Shown here piece after piece: positions 25,426 through 35,235 of a stretch of DNA of 64,000 bases. The notes under the pieces are model-generated. The model was not told where the DNA came from. It was given only the letters and a program-made list of their open reading frames with translations, and did no database searches. How positions within the stretch are numbered: position 1 is the stretch's first letter; every line of letters starts with the position of its first letter. The position numbers and the translations under genes were made by a program. The DNA comes from Micromonospora olivasterospora (GTDB taxonomy: Bacteria; Actinomycetota; Actinomycetes; Mycobacteriales; Micromonosporaceae), in assembly GCF_007830265.1 (NCBI RefSeq), contig NZ_VLKE01000001.1, forward strand, positions 5,704,001 through 5,768,000. Direction: 5' to 3'.

Positions 25426-26633
25426 CTAGCGGTACGCGGGTGCGGGGTCGCCGCCCAGGGCGGCGCGTACGGGGCGGGCCTTGGCGGCGGCCTCGGCGAC
25501 CTCGGCGTCGGGGTCGCTGTCCCAGGTGATGCCGCCGCCGGCCCAGGCGTGCAGCAGGTGGCCGTCGGCGGCGGCGGTGCGGATGGTCAGGCCCAGGTCG
25601 AGGTGGCCGGGGCCGATCCAGCCCAGCGCGCCCATGCTGGCGCCGCGGCCGGCGGGTTCGCAGGCGGCGACCACGTCGAGGGCGGCCAGTTTCGGGGCGC
25701 CGGTGACGGACCCGCCGGGGCAGACCGCGCGGAGCAGGTCGGCCAGGCCGAGCCCGTCGGCGCAGGTGGCGGAGATGGTGGATTCGGCCTGCCACAGGTC
25801 GCACCAGCGGCGTACGGCGAACAGTTCGTCGACGGTGACGCTGCCGGTGGCGGCGACGCGGGCGAGGTCGTTGCGTTCCAGGTCGACGATCATGATGTGT
25901 TCGGCGCGTTCCTTGGCGGAGGCGAGCAGTTCGCGGCGTCCGGCGCCGGTGGCGGGGCGGGTGCCCTTGATGGGGCGGGTGACCAGCCGGCCGGCGTGCA
26001 GGGCGATCAGGGTCTCCGGGGAGGCGCTGCCGATCGTCCAGCCGGGGCCGTGCAGGGTGCCGCCGTAGCGGGCGCCGGGCAGGCGGGCCAGCCGGGCCAG
26101 GGCGGGGCGGGGGTCGCCGGTGTAGGGGGCGGCGGCGTGGCCGACGAGGTTGACCTGGTAGACGTCGCCGCGGCCGATGGCGGCCCGGACGGCGGCGACG
26201 GCGTCGGCGTGCTGGCGGTCGCTCCAGCTGGGTGTCCACGGCCCGACCCACCACGGGCCGGGCGCGGGGGCGGCCGGGGCCGGGGCGGCGGCGTGGTCGT
26301 AGACGACGACGGCGAGGTCGGGTAGGGCGGGGGCGGGCTGGGCGCGCCGGGGTGGCCGGCGGCCAGGATGGCGCCGGCGGCGGCGGAGACGTACAGGGCG
26401 GCCCCGCACGGCCTGTCGGGGTGGTGGGCGGCCGGGCGGTTGAGGTCGTCGGCGGTGAGGCCGTGGGCGGTCAGGAACGCCTCGGCGAGGGCGGCCGGGT
26501 CGCCGCCGTCGGCGAGGCGCCACTCGAGTCGCTCGCGTTCGACGAGCCGGTCGCGGCAGCCGTGCGGGGCGGCGGGTGCGTCGACCCGTGTCAATGGGAG
26601 CGCTTCCACACCGTCTGGCCCATTCTTCCTCAT
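25426..26633 (-). pseudogene. pabB: Aminodeoxychorismate synthase component I, frame-broken
   Basis: Makes 4-amino-4-deoxychorismate from chorismate on the way to folate. The N-terminal part from ATG 26633 (VERERLEWRLADGGDPAALA) runs in one frame to about 26341 (GHPGAPSPPP), and the catalytic part continues in another (ALPDLAVVVYD). The catalytic motifs are intact: GDVYQVNLVGHA, RPIKGTRPA, AKERAEHIMIVDLERNDLARV, CPGGSVTGAPKLAALD and AGGGITWDSDPDAE. The span of 1208 bp is one base short of a multiple of three. As folate synthesis is essential and all motifs are kept, a sequence error is the simpler reading. Confidence 0.8.
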
Positions 26634-26711
26634 CCGTTCAGTGGATTTCCCGCCAACATGACGGGAACCGGCTCGATGCTGCGCGCAATAGCTTGGTACT
26701 GTGCGTCACTG

Positions 26712-26728
26712 GTCATGTGAACCATGAC
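26712..26728. promoter_or_regulatory. Inverted repeat in the pabB/DUF5999 divergent gap
   Basis: GTCATG and CATGAC with a 5-base spacer, 28 bp before the start of the small DUF5999 gene. It is a candidate operator or promoter element; an SD-like GGAG follows nearer the start. Confidence 0.4.
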
Positions 26729-26756
26729 ACAGTGCCCCCACAGTCCGGAGAACCCG

Positions 26757-26957
26757 ATGTGCCAGCATCAACCCACCTGCCCCTCCGCTGAAGCCACCGA
26801 CAGGGAAGCCGCCAGAGCCATCGCCTGCTTCCCTGAGCAGGGCTGGAGCCTACTCTGCAACGGCGTCATCGTCTTCGAGGACACCGGCGAACTACTCCCC
26901 GACGGCCGGACCATCGCCCCCCACCGCGGCCCCGCCCGCCACGCCCTGGTCGCCTGA
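26757..26957 (+). CDS. DUF5999-family small protein
   Basis: 66 residues from ATG 26757, with CGGAG upstream. The sequence opens MCQHQPTCPSAEATDREAARAI and continues FPEQGWSLLCNGVIVFEDTG and LLPDGRTIAPHR, matching a short actinomycete family of unknown function as I remember it. Four conserved Cys/His residues at the N-terminus (C2, H4, C8) and a later Cys suggest metal binding. It is a single gene in a divergent gap and convergent with gcvP. Confidence 0.75.
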   Translation: MCQHQPTCPSAEATDREAARAIACFPEQGWSLLCNGVIVFEDTGELLPDGRTIAPHRGPARHALVA

Positions 26958-27006
26958 CCCATCACTCAGCGTCAGCACCCGGGCCGGTCACCCGGGCACG
27001 CCGGCC

Positions 27007-27039
27007 GGCGCCCCACCCGCACGCGCCGGCCGGGGCGCC
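27007..27039. terminator. Hairpin between convergent genes
   Basis: Arms ggcgcccc (27007-27014) and ggggcgcc (27032-27039) lie between the DUF5999 stop and the gcvP stop. The stem is 8 bp with a 17-base GC-rich loop that can pair further. It is likely a shared transcription end. Confidence 0.5.
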
Positions 27040-27064
27040 ACCAGCGCCACCCCGGCGCCGCCCG

Positions 27065-29887
27065 TCACAGCTCGAACGCCTCCGGCGACGGACACGAGCA
27101 CACCAGGTTCCGGTCGCCGTACGCGCCGTCGATACGCCGCACCGGCGGCCAGTACCGCCCCGCCCGATCCACCCCCGCCGGGTACGCACCCACCGACCGC
27201 GGGTACGCGTGCCCCCACTCGTCGGCCGCCACCATCGCCGCCGTGTGCGGCGCGTTCACCAGGGGATTGTCCCCCGCCGGCCACTCACCCGAGGCCACCT
27301 TGTCGATTTCACCCCGGATGGCGATCATCGCATCGCAGAACCGGTCCACCTCGGCCAGGTCCTCACTCTCCGTCGGCTCCACCATCAGCGTCCCCGCCAC
27401 CGGGAACGACATCGTCGGCGCGTGGAAACCATAGTCGATCAGCCGCTTCGCCACGTCGTCCACGCTCACCCCGCTGGCCTTCGACAGCGGACGCAGGTCC
27501 AGGATGCACTCGTGCGCCACCAGGCCCTTGTTGCCCGCGTACAGCACCGGAAAATGCTCACGCAACCGCGCCGCCACGTAGTTCGCGGCCAGCACCGCCA
27601 CCCCCGTCGCGCGGGTCAGCCCCGCCGCCCCCATCATCCGCAGGTACGCCCACGGAATCGGCAGGATCCCCGCCGACCCGTAACGGGCCGCCGAGATCGC
27701 CGGCCCGCCCTCACCCGGGGCACCGGCCGGGTCACCCGGCAGGAACGGCGCCAGGTGCGCCCGCACCGCCACCGGGCCCACCCCCGGCCCACCGCCGCCG
27801 TGCGGAATGCAGAACGTCTTGTGCAGGTTCAGGTGCGACACGTCCGCCCCGAACCGGCCCGGCTTGGCGAACCCGACCAGCGCGTTGAGATTCGCCCCGT
27901 CGACGTACACCTGCCCACCGGCGTCGTGGACCTTCGCGCACAGCGACGCGATGCCCGTCTCGTACACCCCGTGCGTCGACGGATACGTCACCATGATCGC
28001 CGCGAGCGCGTCCCGATGCTTGTCGATCTTCGCGTCGAGGTCGACCAGGTCCACGTTGCCGTCGGCGTCGCAGCCCACCACGACCACCCGCATCCCCGCC
28101 ATCACCGCCGACGCCGCGTTCGTGCCGTGCGCCGACGACGGGATCAGGCACACGTCCCGGTGCCACTCACCCCGCGAACGGTGGTACGCGCGGATCGCCA
28201 GCAGCCCCGCCAACTCCCCCTGCGACCCCGCGTTGGGCTGCACGCTGACCGCGTCGTACCCGGTCACCTCCGCCAGCCACCCCTCCAGCTGCGCGATCAG
28301 CTCCCGGTACCCGGCGGTCTGCGCCGGCGGCGCGAACGGGTGGATGTGGGCGAACTCCGCCCAGCTCACCGGCTCCATCTCGGTGGTGGCGTTCAGCTTC
28401 ATCGTGCACGACCCCAACGGGATCATGCCGCGGTCCAGGGCGTAGTCGAAGTCGGCCAGCCGCCGCAGGTACCGCAGCATCGCCGTCTCCGAATGGTGGC
28501 TGCGGAACACCGGATGGGTCAGGAAGTCACTGGTGCGCCGCAACGCCTCCGGCAGCCGGGTGTCCGTCTCCCCGTGCGCGGCCGGCACCCCGAACGCGGC
28601 GCACACCGCGTCCAGGTGCGCCTGGGTGGTCGTCTCGTCGCAGGAGATCCCCACCCGGTCGGCGTCGACCAGCCGCAGATTGACGTGCCGCTGCGCGGCG
28701 GCGGCCACCACCTCGGCGGCCCGGCCCGGCACCACCGCGGTGATCGTGTCGAAGAACGGCACGTCGACGACCTCGACGCCACCGTCACGCAGGCCGCCGG
28801 CCAGCCGCGCCGCCATCCGGTGCGTGCGCTCGGCGATCTCACGCAGCCCGTCCGGGCCGTGGTAGACGGCGTACATCCCGGCCATCACCGCCAGCAGCAC
28901 CTGCGCGGTGCAGATGTTGCTGGTCGCCTTCTCCCGCCGGATGTGCTGCTCACGGGTCTGCAACGCCAGCCGGTACGCCGGGTCACCGGCCGCGTCGCGG
29001 GACACCCCCACCAGCCGGCCCGGCAGCATCCGCTCCAGCCCGGCACGCACCGCCAGGTAGCCGGCGTGCGGGCCGCCGAAGCCCATCGGCACCCCGAACC
29101 GTTGGGTGGTGCCCGCGGCGATGTCGGCGCCGACCTCCCCCGGCGGGCGCAGCAGCGTCAACGCCAGCAGGTCCGCCGCCACCGTCACCAGCGCCCCGGC
29201 GGCGTGCGCGGCGGCGACCAGACCCCCGTGGTCGCGTACCGCCCCCGACGCCCCCGGATACTGCAGGTGCAGGCCGAAGAAATCCGCCGGCAGCTCCTGC
29301 ACGTCCAGGTCGAGCACCCGCACGTCGATGCCGAGCGGCTCCGCCCGGCCGATGATCACCGCGACGGTCTGCGGGAGGGTGTCCGCGTCGACCACGTACA
29401 CCGGGCTCCTGCTCTTCGACGCCCGCCGGGCGAGGGTCATCGCCTCCGCCGCCGCCGTGCCCTCGTCGAGCATCGACGCGTTCGCCGTGGCCAGCCCCGT
29501 CAGGTCCGTGACCATCGTCTGGAAGTTCAGCAGCGCCTCCAGCCGGCCCTGGCTGATCTCCGGCTGGTACGGCGTGTACGCCGTGTACCAGGCCGGGTTC
29601 TCCAGCACGTTACGGCGGATCACCGCCGGGGTGTGCGTACCGTGATACCCCAGGCCGATCATGGACACGGCGACGGTGTTGCGGGCGGCCAGCGCCCGCA
29701 GCTCGGCCAGGGCGTCGTGCTCGCTGGCCGGCTCCGGCAGGTCAAGGGTGCCGTGCCAGCGGATCACCTCGGGGATCGCCGCGTCCATCAGCTCGTCGAT
29801 CGAGTCGTAGCCGACGGCCTGCAGCATGCGGCGCTCCGCCTGCGGGTCGGGGCCGATGTGACGGGCGGCGAACTGCTCTGCGGTCAT
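27065..29887 (-). CDS. gcvP: Glycine dehydrogenase (aminomethyl-transferring), glycine cleavage P protein
   Basis: 940 residues from ATG 29887. The PLP-dependent P protein decarboxylates glycine and passes the aminomethyl group to the lipoyl arm of GcvH (encoded at 36.9 kb). The pseudo-catalytic N-half starts [17 protein letters not shown]; the catalytic half has the PLP lysine in [15 protein letters not shown] and [16 protein letters not shown]. The length is normal for the fused form. It is preceded by a glycine riboswitch on the same strand. gcvT is not in this window. In mycobacteria the same gene (gcvB) sits near the FtsR-GarA cluster, as here. Confidence 0.95.
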   Translation of the reverse strand: MTAEQFAARHIGPDPQAERRMLQAVGYDSIDELMDAAIPEVIRWHGTLDLPEPASEHDALAELRALAARNTVAVSMIGLGYHGTHTPAVIRRNVLENPAWYTAYTPYQPEISQGRLEALLNFQTMVTDLTGLATANASMLDEGTAAAEAMTLARRASKSRSPVYVVDADTLPQTVAVIIGRAEPLGIDVRVLDLDVQELPADFFGLHLQYPGASGAVRDHGGLVAAAHAAGALVTVAADLLALTLLRPPGEVGADIAAGTTQRFGVPMGFGGPHAGYLAVRAGLERMLPGRLVGVSRDAAGDPAYRLALQTREQHIRREKATSNICTAQVLLAVMAGMYAVYHGPDGLREIAERTHRMAARLAGGLRDGGVEVVDVPFFDTITAVVPGRAAEVVAAAAQRHVNLRLVDADRVGISCDETTTQAHLDAVCAAFGVPAAHGETDTRLPEALRRTSDFLTHPVFRSHHSETAMLRYLRRLADFDYALDRGMIPLGSCTMKLNATTEMEPVSWAEFAHIHPFAPPAQTAGYRELIAQLEGWLAEVTGYDAVSVQPNAGSQGELAGLLAIRAYHRSRGEWHRDVCLIPSSAHGTNAASAVMAGMRVVVVGCDADGNVDLVDLDAKIDKHRDALAAIMVTYPSTHGVYETGIASLCAKVHDAGGQVYVDGANLNALVGFAKPGRFGADVSHLNLHKTFCIPHGGGGPGVGPVAVRAHLAPFLPGDPAGAPGEGGPAISAARYGSAGILPIPWAYLRMMGAAGLTRATGVAVLAANYVAARLREHFPVLYAGNKGLVAHECILDLRPLSKASGVSVDDVAKRLIDYGFHAPTMSFPVAGTLMVEPTESEDLAEVDRFCDAMIAIRGEIDKVASGEWPAGDNPLVNAPHTAAMVAADEWGHAYPRSVGAYPAGVDRAGRYWPPVRRIDGAYGDRNLVCSCPSPEAFEL

Positions 29888-29979
29888 GGGCGACGCTCCC
29901 GAGGGGATGAGGTCGAACGGGTCGGCCTCCCCCTGAGTCGCACCCCCACGGCGCGGGGCTGCTCCACAGTGCCTGCCCA

Positions 29980-30062
29980 CGAGGTCCTTTTGCCTGAGAG
30001 GTTCCGGGGAGGGATCTGCCCCTTCGGCGCCGCCCGCGGCACCGCGGGCGGTCTCTCCCACG
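29980..30062 (-). promoter_or_regulatory. Glycine riboswitch (single aptamer) upstream of gcvP
   Basis: On the minus strand the leader reads GGGAGAGACCGCC, then CGCCGAAGGGGCAGAUCC and CCGGAACCUCUCAGGC followed by AAAAGGACC, the ordered conserved blocks of the glycine aptamer. The P3 hairpin is a GC-rich extension. A second full aptamer is not seen downstream, only a GC-rich stretch before the gcvP start 93 bp away. Glycine binding should raise gcvP expression. Confidence 0.9.
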
Positions 30063-30144
30063 TGGGTGGTACCGGCGCGGTCAACGCTACCAGCGCCGCC
30101 CCGGCCGCCGCGCCTCCGGGCCGGGTGACCGACCGGGGCGGCCC

Positions 30145-30990
30145 CTACGCCGGCGCGCCGGCGGCCGCCCCGGCGACCCGGTCGACCACCGCCGGCAGGA
30201 CCCGCCCCAGCGGCGCGTCCACCGTCACGGCCGCGTACCCGTCGCCGCGGGTCGCACCCTGGTTGACGATCGCCACCGGAATGCCCCGCCGCGCCGCGCG
30301 GATCACGAACCGGCGCCCCGACATCACCGTCAACGACGACCCGAGCACCAGCAGCGACCGGGCCCCGTCCACCAGGTCGAAACAGCGCGCCACCCGCGCG
30401 GGCGGCACCGTCTCACCGAAGAACACCACGTCCGGTTTCAGCATCCCCGTGCCGCAGAACGTGCAGTCGACCGTGGTGAACCCCGCCACCGCCCCGTCCG
30501 GCAGCTCCACGTCCCCGTCGGGGTTGACCGCCGCGGCGGCGGCGGCGAACCCCGGGTTCGCCTCCCGCAGCCGCCGGTCCAGCTCCTGCCGGGAGGTGAG
30601 GTTGCCGCAGTCCAGGCACACCACCTCGTCGAGGCGGCCGTGCAACTCCACCACCGACGTCGACCCGGCCGCGGTGTGCAGCCCGTCGACGTTCTGGGTG
30701 ATCACCGCCTCGACCAGCCCCGCCCGTTGCAGCCGGGCCACCGCCCGGTGCCCCGCGTTCGGCGCGGCCCGGGCGATCGTGCGCCACCCCAGGTGGCTAC
30801 GCGCCCAGTACCGGCGGCGGGCCACCGGGTCGCCGGTGAACGCCTGATAGGTCATCGGAGTGTGCCGGCGGGCCGCGCCGCTCGGCCCCCGGTAGTCCGG
30901 AATGCCGGACTCGGTGGACAGCCCGGCGCCGGACAACACCACGACCCCACCGGCGGCGAGCAGCCGGGCCAACGCGTCGATCTCCGTCAC
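30145..30990 (-). CDS. Sir2-family NAD-dependent protein deacylase
   Basis: 281 residues from ATG 30990. Removes acyl groups from lysine using NAD. Motifs: [20 protein letters not shown] (NAD site), [14 protein letters not shown] (QNxDxLH), LHGRL with the catalytic His, and the zinc Cys pairs CLDCGN and [26 protein letters not shown] and VAIVNQG complete the Rossmann part. The branch with DYRGP and this length matches the bacterial class II-like sirtuins. It lies alone between gcvP and the globin operon. Confidence 0.9.
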   Translation of the reverse strand: MTEIDALARLLAAGGVVVLSGAGLSTESGIPDYRGPSGAARRHTPMTYQAFTGDPVARRRYWARSHLGWRTIARAAPNAGHRAVARLQRAGLVEAVITQNVDGLHTAAGSTSVVELHGRLDEVVCLDCGNLTSRQELDRRLREANPGFAAAAAAVNPDGDVELPDGAVAGFTTVDCTFCGTGMLKPDVVFFGETVPPARVARCFDLVDGARSLLVLGSSLTVMSGRRFVIRAARRGIPVAIVNQGATRGDGYAAVTVDAPLGRVLPAVVDRVAGAAAGAPA

Positions 30991-31073
30991 CCGTCCATGC
31001 TGCCTCAGCCGCTGCCCTCACCTCCACCGGGCGACCGCCGTCGCCCGGTGGGGCCGATACTCACGCGGCCGGC

Positions 31074-31110
31074 CCGTGGTCGGCCCACCGACGCGGGGGG
31101 CCGACCACGG
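31074..31110 (-). terminator. Hairpins closing the globin/DivIVA operon
   Basis: A perfect 12-bp stem (31074-31085 with 31099-31110) begins 3 bp downstream of the DivIVA-like stop on the minus strand. A second perfect 9-bp stem with a 4-base loop (31027-31048) follows 26 bp further on. Together they make a strong transcription end. Confidence 0.7.
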
Positions 31111-31113
31111 GGA

Positions 31114-31902
31114 TCAGCGCTGCTGGTGCTGGGGCGGCAACGCCACCCGCACCCGGCCACCACCCACCGGCGCACCCACCGGCGTGCCACCCGCGGGCGC
31201 ACCCGCCGGCGTGCCACCCGCCGAGACGCCACCGCCGCCAACCGCCGCGGCGGCGCCCGCCGGGGCAGCCCCGCCCACCTCCGCGGCAATCCGCTCCATG
31301 GTCCGCGCCAGCTGCTCACTACCGTCGTCGAGATGCCGGGCCGCCGCCTGCATGTGCGAGACCATCATCTCGCCGAAGATCCGCAACGCCTCCCGCGTCG
31401 CCACCGAGTCGTCGAAGCTCGCGCCGGCACTGCTGCGGTAGTCCGCCACCGCCCGCTCGGCCTCCTGCTTCGCCTCCTCCGCCGCCGCCCGCACGTAGCT
31501 CTCGTACTGCGTCCGCGCGTACTCGGCCACCCGCCGGGCGTAGTCATGCGCCTGGGCGATGATCTGCTCGGCCTCCCGCTGCGCCGCCGACAGCAGGTTG
31601 ACCTCCTTCGCCGCCGGCAGCTTCGCCGCCACCCCGCTGCTCGGGATCACCCCGTGCCGGTGCAGCTCCAGGTGGTCGTTGAGCAGCCCGTTCTCGGCCC
31701 GCAGGTCCGCCACCTGCGTCGCCAGCATGTCCAGCTCGTCGGCCACCTGCATCCGGAACCGGTCCACGTCGCTGGGATCGTATCCGCGGCGGGTGAACGA
31801 CGCCGCGCTGAACTCCCACCGGCGCACCCGGTCCGGGGTCAACCGGACCTGCACGCTGGCGACCTGACCCCCGTCATACCTCCTGATCGGGGTTGCGCTC
31901 AC
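31114..31902 (-). CDS. DivIVA-domain coiled-coil protein
   Basis: 262 residues from GTG 31902, with GGGGAG upstream. The DivIVA-like N-terminus is WEFSAASFTRRGYDPSDVDRF, followed by a long coiled coil to about residue 200 (VADELDMLATQVADLRAEN, AAQREAEQIIAQAHDYARR, AAAEEAKQEAERAVADYRS). The tail is Gly/Ala/Pro low complexity (GTPAGAPAGGTPVGAPVGG). DivIVA-domain proteins of actinomycetes organise polar growth or scaffold the cytoskeleton. It is the last gene of a unit with two globins, an unusual partner; about 50 bp separate it from the flavohemoglobin-like gene. Confidence 0.8.
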   Translation of the reverse strand: MSATPIRRYDGGQVASVQVRLTPDRVRRWEFSAASFTRRGYDPSDVDRFRMQVADELDMLATQVADLRAENGLLNDHLELHRHGVIPSSGVAAKLPAAKEVNLLSAAQREAEQIIAQAHDYARRVAEYARTQYESYVRAAAEEAKQEAERAVADYRSSAGASFDDSVATREALRIFGEMMVSHMQAAARHLDDGSEQLARTMERIAAEVGGAAPAGAAAAVGGGGVSAGGTPAGAPAGGTPVGAPVGGGRVRVALPPQHQQR

Positions 31903-31954
31903 CGGGCTCCCCTTCCCTTCGCGGCCGCTTGGCTCGCGAGCTCGCGCCTCACGC

Positions 31955-33121
31955 TCACCGGACACCTCCGGAATCGTCAGGGGCGGTCGCGGTCCGCCAC
32001 GTCGGCCCGTACCAATGCTTGCCGAAACCCTCATGGTGCAGCTGACCGGCGTGGTAACCCGCCCGGGCCAACGTCGTCACCGAATGACCGACCATCTCGT
32101 CCGAGCCGCAGATGTAGACGTGCCGGGACCGCCAGTCCCCGTCGGCCAGCGCCCGGTCCACCACGTGCCCGGACTCCGCCGGCCGCTGAGGGTCCAGCCC
32201 CACCACGTAGGTGACCGCCAACCACGGATACACGGCTGCCAGCTTCTCGATCGCCTCGTTGTCGTAGAACTCGCCAGGCGACCGGGCCCCCACATACAGG
32301 TCGACCCGGCGGCGCGAACCCTCCGCCGCGACCTGCTCCACCAGCGCCTTCAGCGGAGCCCAGCCGGTGCCGCTGCCCAACAACAGCAGATCGGACGTTC
32401 CGGCCGGCCACAGCGTCAACCGGTCCCCCACCGGGGCGGCCAGGTGGATCTGATCACTCACCGCGCACCCGTACACCAGCCGCGACGACACGGCGCCACC
32501 GGGCGCCGCGCGCACGTGCAGCTCCAACGTCCCATCCGAACGCGGCGCGTTCGCCGGCGAGTAGTACCGCCACGCGCGCACCGCCGGATGGGACACCCCG
32601 ATCGACTGACCCGGTGCGAACGGCAGCAGATACTGCGGACGCAGCGTCAGCACCGCCACGTCGAACGACCGCCGCTCGTGCCCAAGGATCTCGGCCACCC
32701 ACCACGGCGGATTCACCGCCTCGGCCGCCTGCGCCCCGTCGATCATCACCTGCGAGATCAGCCCGTACGCGGCCGTCCAGTCCTGCGTCAGCTCGTCGGT
32801 CCACGCCTCGCCGAGGAAATGCCGCAACGTCGCCAGCAGCGCCTCCCCGACCGCCGGGTAGTGCTCGGCGCGCACCGCGAACTTGCGGTGGTCGCCCCCG
32901 AGGTCATGCAGGAACCCCACCAGGCTGTCCACCTGGTCCACGTGGGACACGATGTGCCCCAACGCGGACACCAGCCGGTCCCGCTGCCCGGCCATGTTCG
33001 ACGGGAACATCTGCCGGGTCTCGGGGTAGGCCAGGAACAACGTCGAATAGAAGTGGAGCGGCACCAGGTCACCGAACTCGGCGACCTGGGACCAGCTCTG
33101 CTTCAGCCGTGCCGCGTCCAC
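31955..33121 (-). CDS. Flavohemoglobin-like globin-reductase protein
   Basis: 388 residues from GTG 33121. Residues 1-135 are a globin (FGDLVPLHFYSTLFLAYPE with the B10 Tyr, FAVRAEHYPAVGEALL with the proximal His). From about 150 a ferredoxin-reductase module follows: RAWRYYSPAN (FAD), LLLLGSGTGWAPLKALV (NAD), and VYICGSDEMVGHSV. Such proteins oxidise nitric oxide to nitrate or reduce electron acceptors. The branch is divergent from Hmp and looks like actinobacterial flavohemoglobin-like proteins. Its start is 3 bp from the truncated hemoglobin stop, so the two are translationally close and probably act together. Confidence 0.85.
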   Translation of the reverse strand: MDAARLKQSWSQVAEFGDLVPLHFYSTLFLAYPETRQMFPSNMAGQRDRLVSALGHIVSHVDQVDSLVGFLHDLGGDHRKFAVRAEHYPAVGEALLATLRHFLGEAWTDELTQDWTAAYGLISQVMIDGAQAAEAVNPPWWVAEILGHERRSFDVAVLTLRPQYLLPFAPGQSIGVSHPAVRAWRYYSPANAPRSDGTLELHVRAAPGGAVSSRLVYGCAVSDQIHLAAPVGDRLTLWPAGTSDLLLLGSGTGWAPLKALVEQVAAEGSRRRVDLYVGARSPGEFYDNEAIEKLAAVYPWLAVTYVVGLDPQRPAESGHVVDRALADGDWRSRHVYICGSDEMVGHSVTTLARAGYHAGQLHHEGFGKHWYGPTWRTATAPDDSGGVR

Positions 33122-33123
33122 AC

Positions 33124-33519
33124 TCAGACGCCCGTTCCGCGTCCCTGGGCCACCACCTGGTCCTGCACCTTCTCCAGGACGACCTGCACGTCACCGATGA
33201 TGTCCCCCGGCACACCCAGCTCCGTCAGCGTCGCCGTCAGGTGCTCACCGACCTTGAGGTAATGCGCCACCGGGATGTTCAACGGCTGGTGTGCCTCGGC
33301 AAGCTCCCGGCCGTCGTACTCGTTCGGCCCGCCGAGCACCACAGTCAGCATCAACGCCAGGTGCCGCCGCTGCTCGGCCATGTTGAGGTCGGCGAAGTAG
33401 CCAGCCAGCTCCGGATCGGCGAGCACCTTGTCGTAGAACAGGGCCACCGCGGCCTTGACCGAACTGGCACCGCCAATCCGCTCGTAGTGCGATGGCGCGG
33501 TCTCTTCGATAACCGTCAC
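33124..33519 (-). CDS. glbN: Group 1 truncated hemoglobin (trHbN)
   Basis: 131 residues from GTG 33519, with GGAAGGA 7 bases upstream. The 2-over-2 globin fold: YERIGGASSVKAAVALFYDKVLADPELAGYFADL (B-helix Phe-Tyr), RRHLALMLTVVLGGPNEYDG, LAEAHQPLNI with the proximal His region. trHbN proteins dioxygenate nitric oxide; the next gene on the strand supplies a reductase domain, which would fit an electron donor. It is the first gene of the three-gene operon. Confidence 0.9.
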   Translation of the reverse strand: MTVIEETAPSHYERIGGASSVKAAVALFYDKVLADPELAGYFADLNMAEQRRHLALMLTVVLGGPNEYDGRELAEAHQPLNIPVAHYLKVGEHLTATLTELGVPGDIIGDVQVVLEKVQDQVVAQGRGTGV

Positions 33520-33979
33520 GGTCGTTCCTTCCGGGTGAAAGGTCGCGCCGGTCGGCGCGGAGGGGCAACCGGTCGGCTGATAGGAGGTGCCGTAACGTCG
33601 CGACAGCCGACCGTGTGGGACCTTAGCGCGCCGCCCACCCGAAGGCACGGCCGGCCTATCAGAATTTTGGCAACCACCGACCGGCCAGCGCGCTCCTCCT
33701 CCGGAAGGACCGTTCACCGCCGCGCCCATCCCACACCCACAAAACCCACCGGCGGTAGACCTGCCCGCGTGACACCCTCCACCCTGGACCGGCCCGCCCA
33801 CCCGTCGCACCTCAGCGCGGTGACCGGCCCCGAGCACCGCGGCCGCCCGTCCCACCCACCGGGACCCGCTCCCGGCAACCCGACATGCAGGCACACGCAA
33901 AAGATCGCGCCGGGCCCCCGGCCACGACGCGATCCTGCACACCCACCCCGGCGAAAGACCCCGCCACCGGGGCGCCGGC
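33520..33979. other. Intergenic stretch, no gene found
   Basis: 460 bp upstream of the globin operon and downstream of the MerR-type gene. It is C-rich on the + strand, with one AT-richer island at about 33655-33675 (gcctatcagaattttggc) that could carry the globin promoter. No conserved protein or RNA is visible. Confidence 0.5.
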
Positions 33980-34567
33980 TCAACCCGCGCGCCGACGTGC
34001 CCGGCGCGCCGCCAACTCGTCGCCCACCGGATCCGCCGCCTCCTCCTGCGGCACCGACCCCATCGCCGGCTCCGCAGGCAGATGCGACAGCGAACCCTCG
34101 ATCTCCTTGAACGCCCCGCCGATCGCGATGCCGAACACGCCCTGGCCGCCCTGCAACAGGTCGACCACCTCCTCCGGCGACCGGCACTCGTACACCGTCG
34201 TCCCGTCCGAGATCAACGTGATGCCCGCCAGATCGGCAACCCCACGCGACCGCAACGCCTCGATCGCCTTACGGATGTTCTGCAACGACACCCCGGCGTC
34301 CAACAGACGCTTCACGACCTTCAACACCACCAGGTCACGGAACGAGTACAGCCGAGACGTCCCCGAACCCGACGCGTCCCGCACGCTCGGCACCACCAGC
34401 GACGTCCGCGCCCAGTAGTCCAACTGCCGATACGTGATACCCACCGCGTGGCACGCCGTCACACCCCGGTAGCCCACCGCGCCGTCACCCTCAGTCGCCG
34501 GCCCCGCCGGCCCACCCCCCGCCCCGTGCTGCTGCCTACCAGGATCGGGATCTCGCGGCTCGTGCAT
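33980..34567 (-). CDS. MerR-family regulator (ortholog of mycobacterial Rv1830 by position)
   Basis: 195 residues from ATG 34567. HTH and wing: GYRGVTACHAVGITYRQLDYWA, SLVVPSVRDASGSGTSRLYS, then FRDLVVLKVVKRLLDAGVSL. The N-terminus is Gly/Pro-rich and the C-terminus (ALRSRGVADLAGITLISDGT, PEEVVDLLQGGQGVFGIAIGG) is a conserved effector or dimer region. In mycobacteria the counterpart lies next to the bifunctional nuclease and is reported to affect growth. Here it follows the nuclease gene on the same strand after about 200 bp. Confidence 0.85.
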   Translation of the reverse strand: MHEPRDPDPGRQQHGAGGGPAGPATEGDGAVGYRGVTACHAVGITYRQLDYWARTSLVVPSVRDASGSGTSRLYSFRDLVVLKVVKRLLDAGVSLQNIRKAIEALRSRGVADLAGITLISDGTTVYECRSPEEVVDLLQGGQGVFGIAIGGAFKEIEGSLSHLPAEPAMGSVPQEEAADPVGDELAARRARRRAG

Positions 34568-34770
34568 CCGGACAACCTCCCCGCCAGTGCGGTGACACGT
34601 CGCTTCCGGGACGTGCACCCCTCGACACGGCAACCCTATAGCGCCCTTGAAGAGTTACCGGGCAGGAAAGGACGCGACACGCCGCACAACCACGGCAAAG
34701 ATCAGAAACACCACCGAACGATCACCCACCGTGACCAACCCGGGACGCGAAAACAGAACCGGCGAAGACC

Positions 34771-35235
34771 TCAGCCCGCGAAATCCTCCGGGCGCACCTG
34801 CTCCAGGAACTCCCGGAACTTCTCCACCTCGTCCTCCTGCTCGTCCGGGATCACGATCCCCGCCTCACTGAGGACCTGCTCGGCACAACGAATCGGCGCC
34901 CCGACCCGCAACGCCAACGCGATCGAATCGCTCGGCCGCGCCGACACCCGCACCCCATCACCGATCAACAGATCGGCGTAGAAGACGTTCTCCTTCAACT
35001 CGGTGATCTCCACCGCCCGCAACGGCGCCTGCAACGCCGCCAACACGTCCCGCAGAAGATCATGCGTCAACGGCCGGGCCGGCTTGACCCCCTGCTGCTC
35101 GTAAGCGATCGCCGTCGCCTCGACCGCGCCGATCCAGATCGGCAGATAGCGGTCCCCCTCGACCTCCCGCAGCAGGACGATCGGCTGGTTGCTGGGCAGC
35201 TCCACCCGAACCCCGACCACGCTCAGCTCGCGCAC
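34771..35235 (-). CDS. Bifunctional nuclease family protein
   Basis: 154 residues from GTG 35235, chosen because GGAGG lies 5 bases upstream and the protein starts directly with the conserved strand RELSVVGVRVELPSNQP. Also visible: YLPIWIGAVEATAIAYEQQG, PLTHDLLRDVLAAL and SARPSDSIALALRVGAPI, the BFN signatures. The acidic tail (IPDEQEDEVEKFREFLEQV) is typical. The plant and thermotoga relatives have RNase/DNase activity; the role in actinobacteria is not settled. Its neighbours on both sides are MerR-type regulators. Confidence 0.9.
   Translation of the reverse strand: MRELSVVGVRVELPSNQPIVLLREVEGDRYLPIWIGAVEATAIAYEQQGVKPARPLTHDLLRDVLAALQAPLRAVEITELKENVFYADLLIGDGVRVSARPSDSIALALRVGAPIRCAEQVLSEAGIVIPDEQEDEVEKFREFLEQVRPEDFAG

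Noticed and set aside
27209..30847. A 1212-codon open frame opposite gcvP
   Set aside because: It runs across gcvP, the glycine riboswitch and the sirtuin gene on the other strand and is low-complexity Arg/His/Pro.
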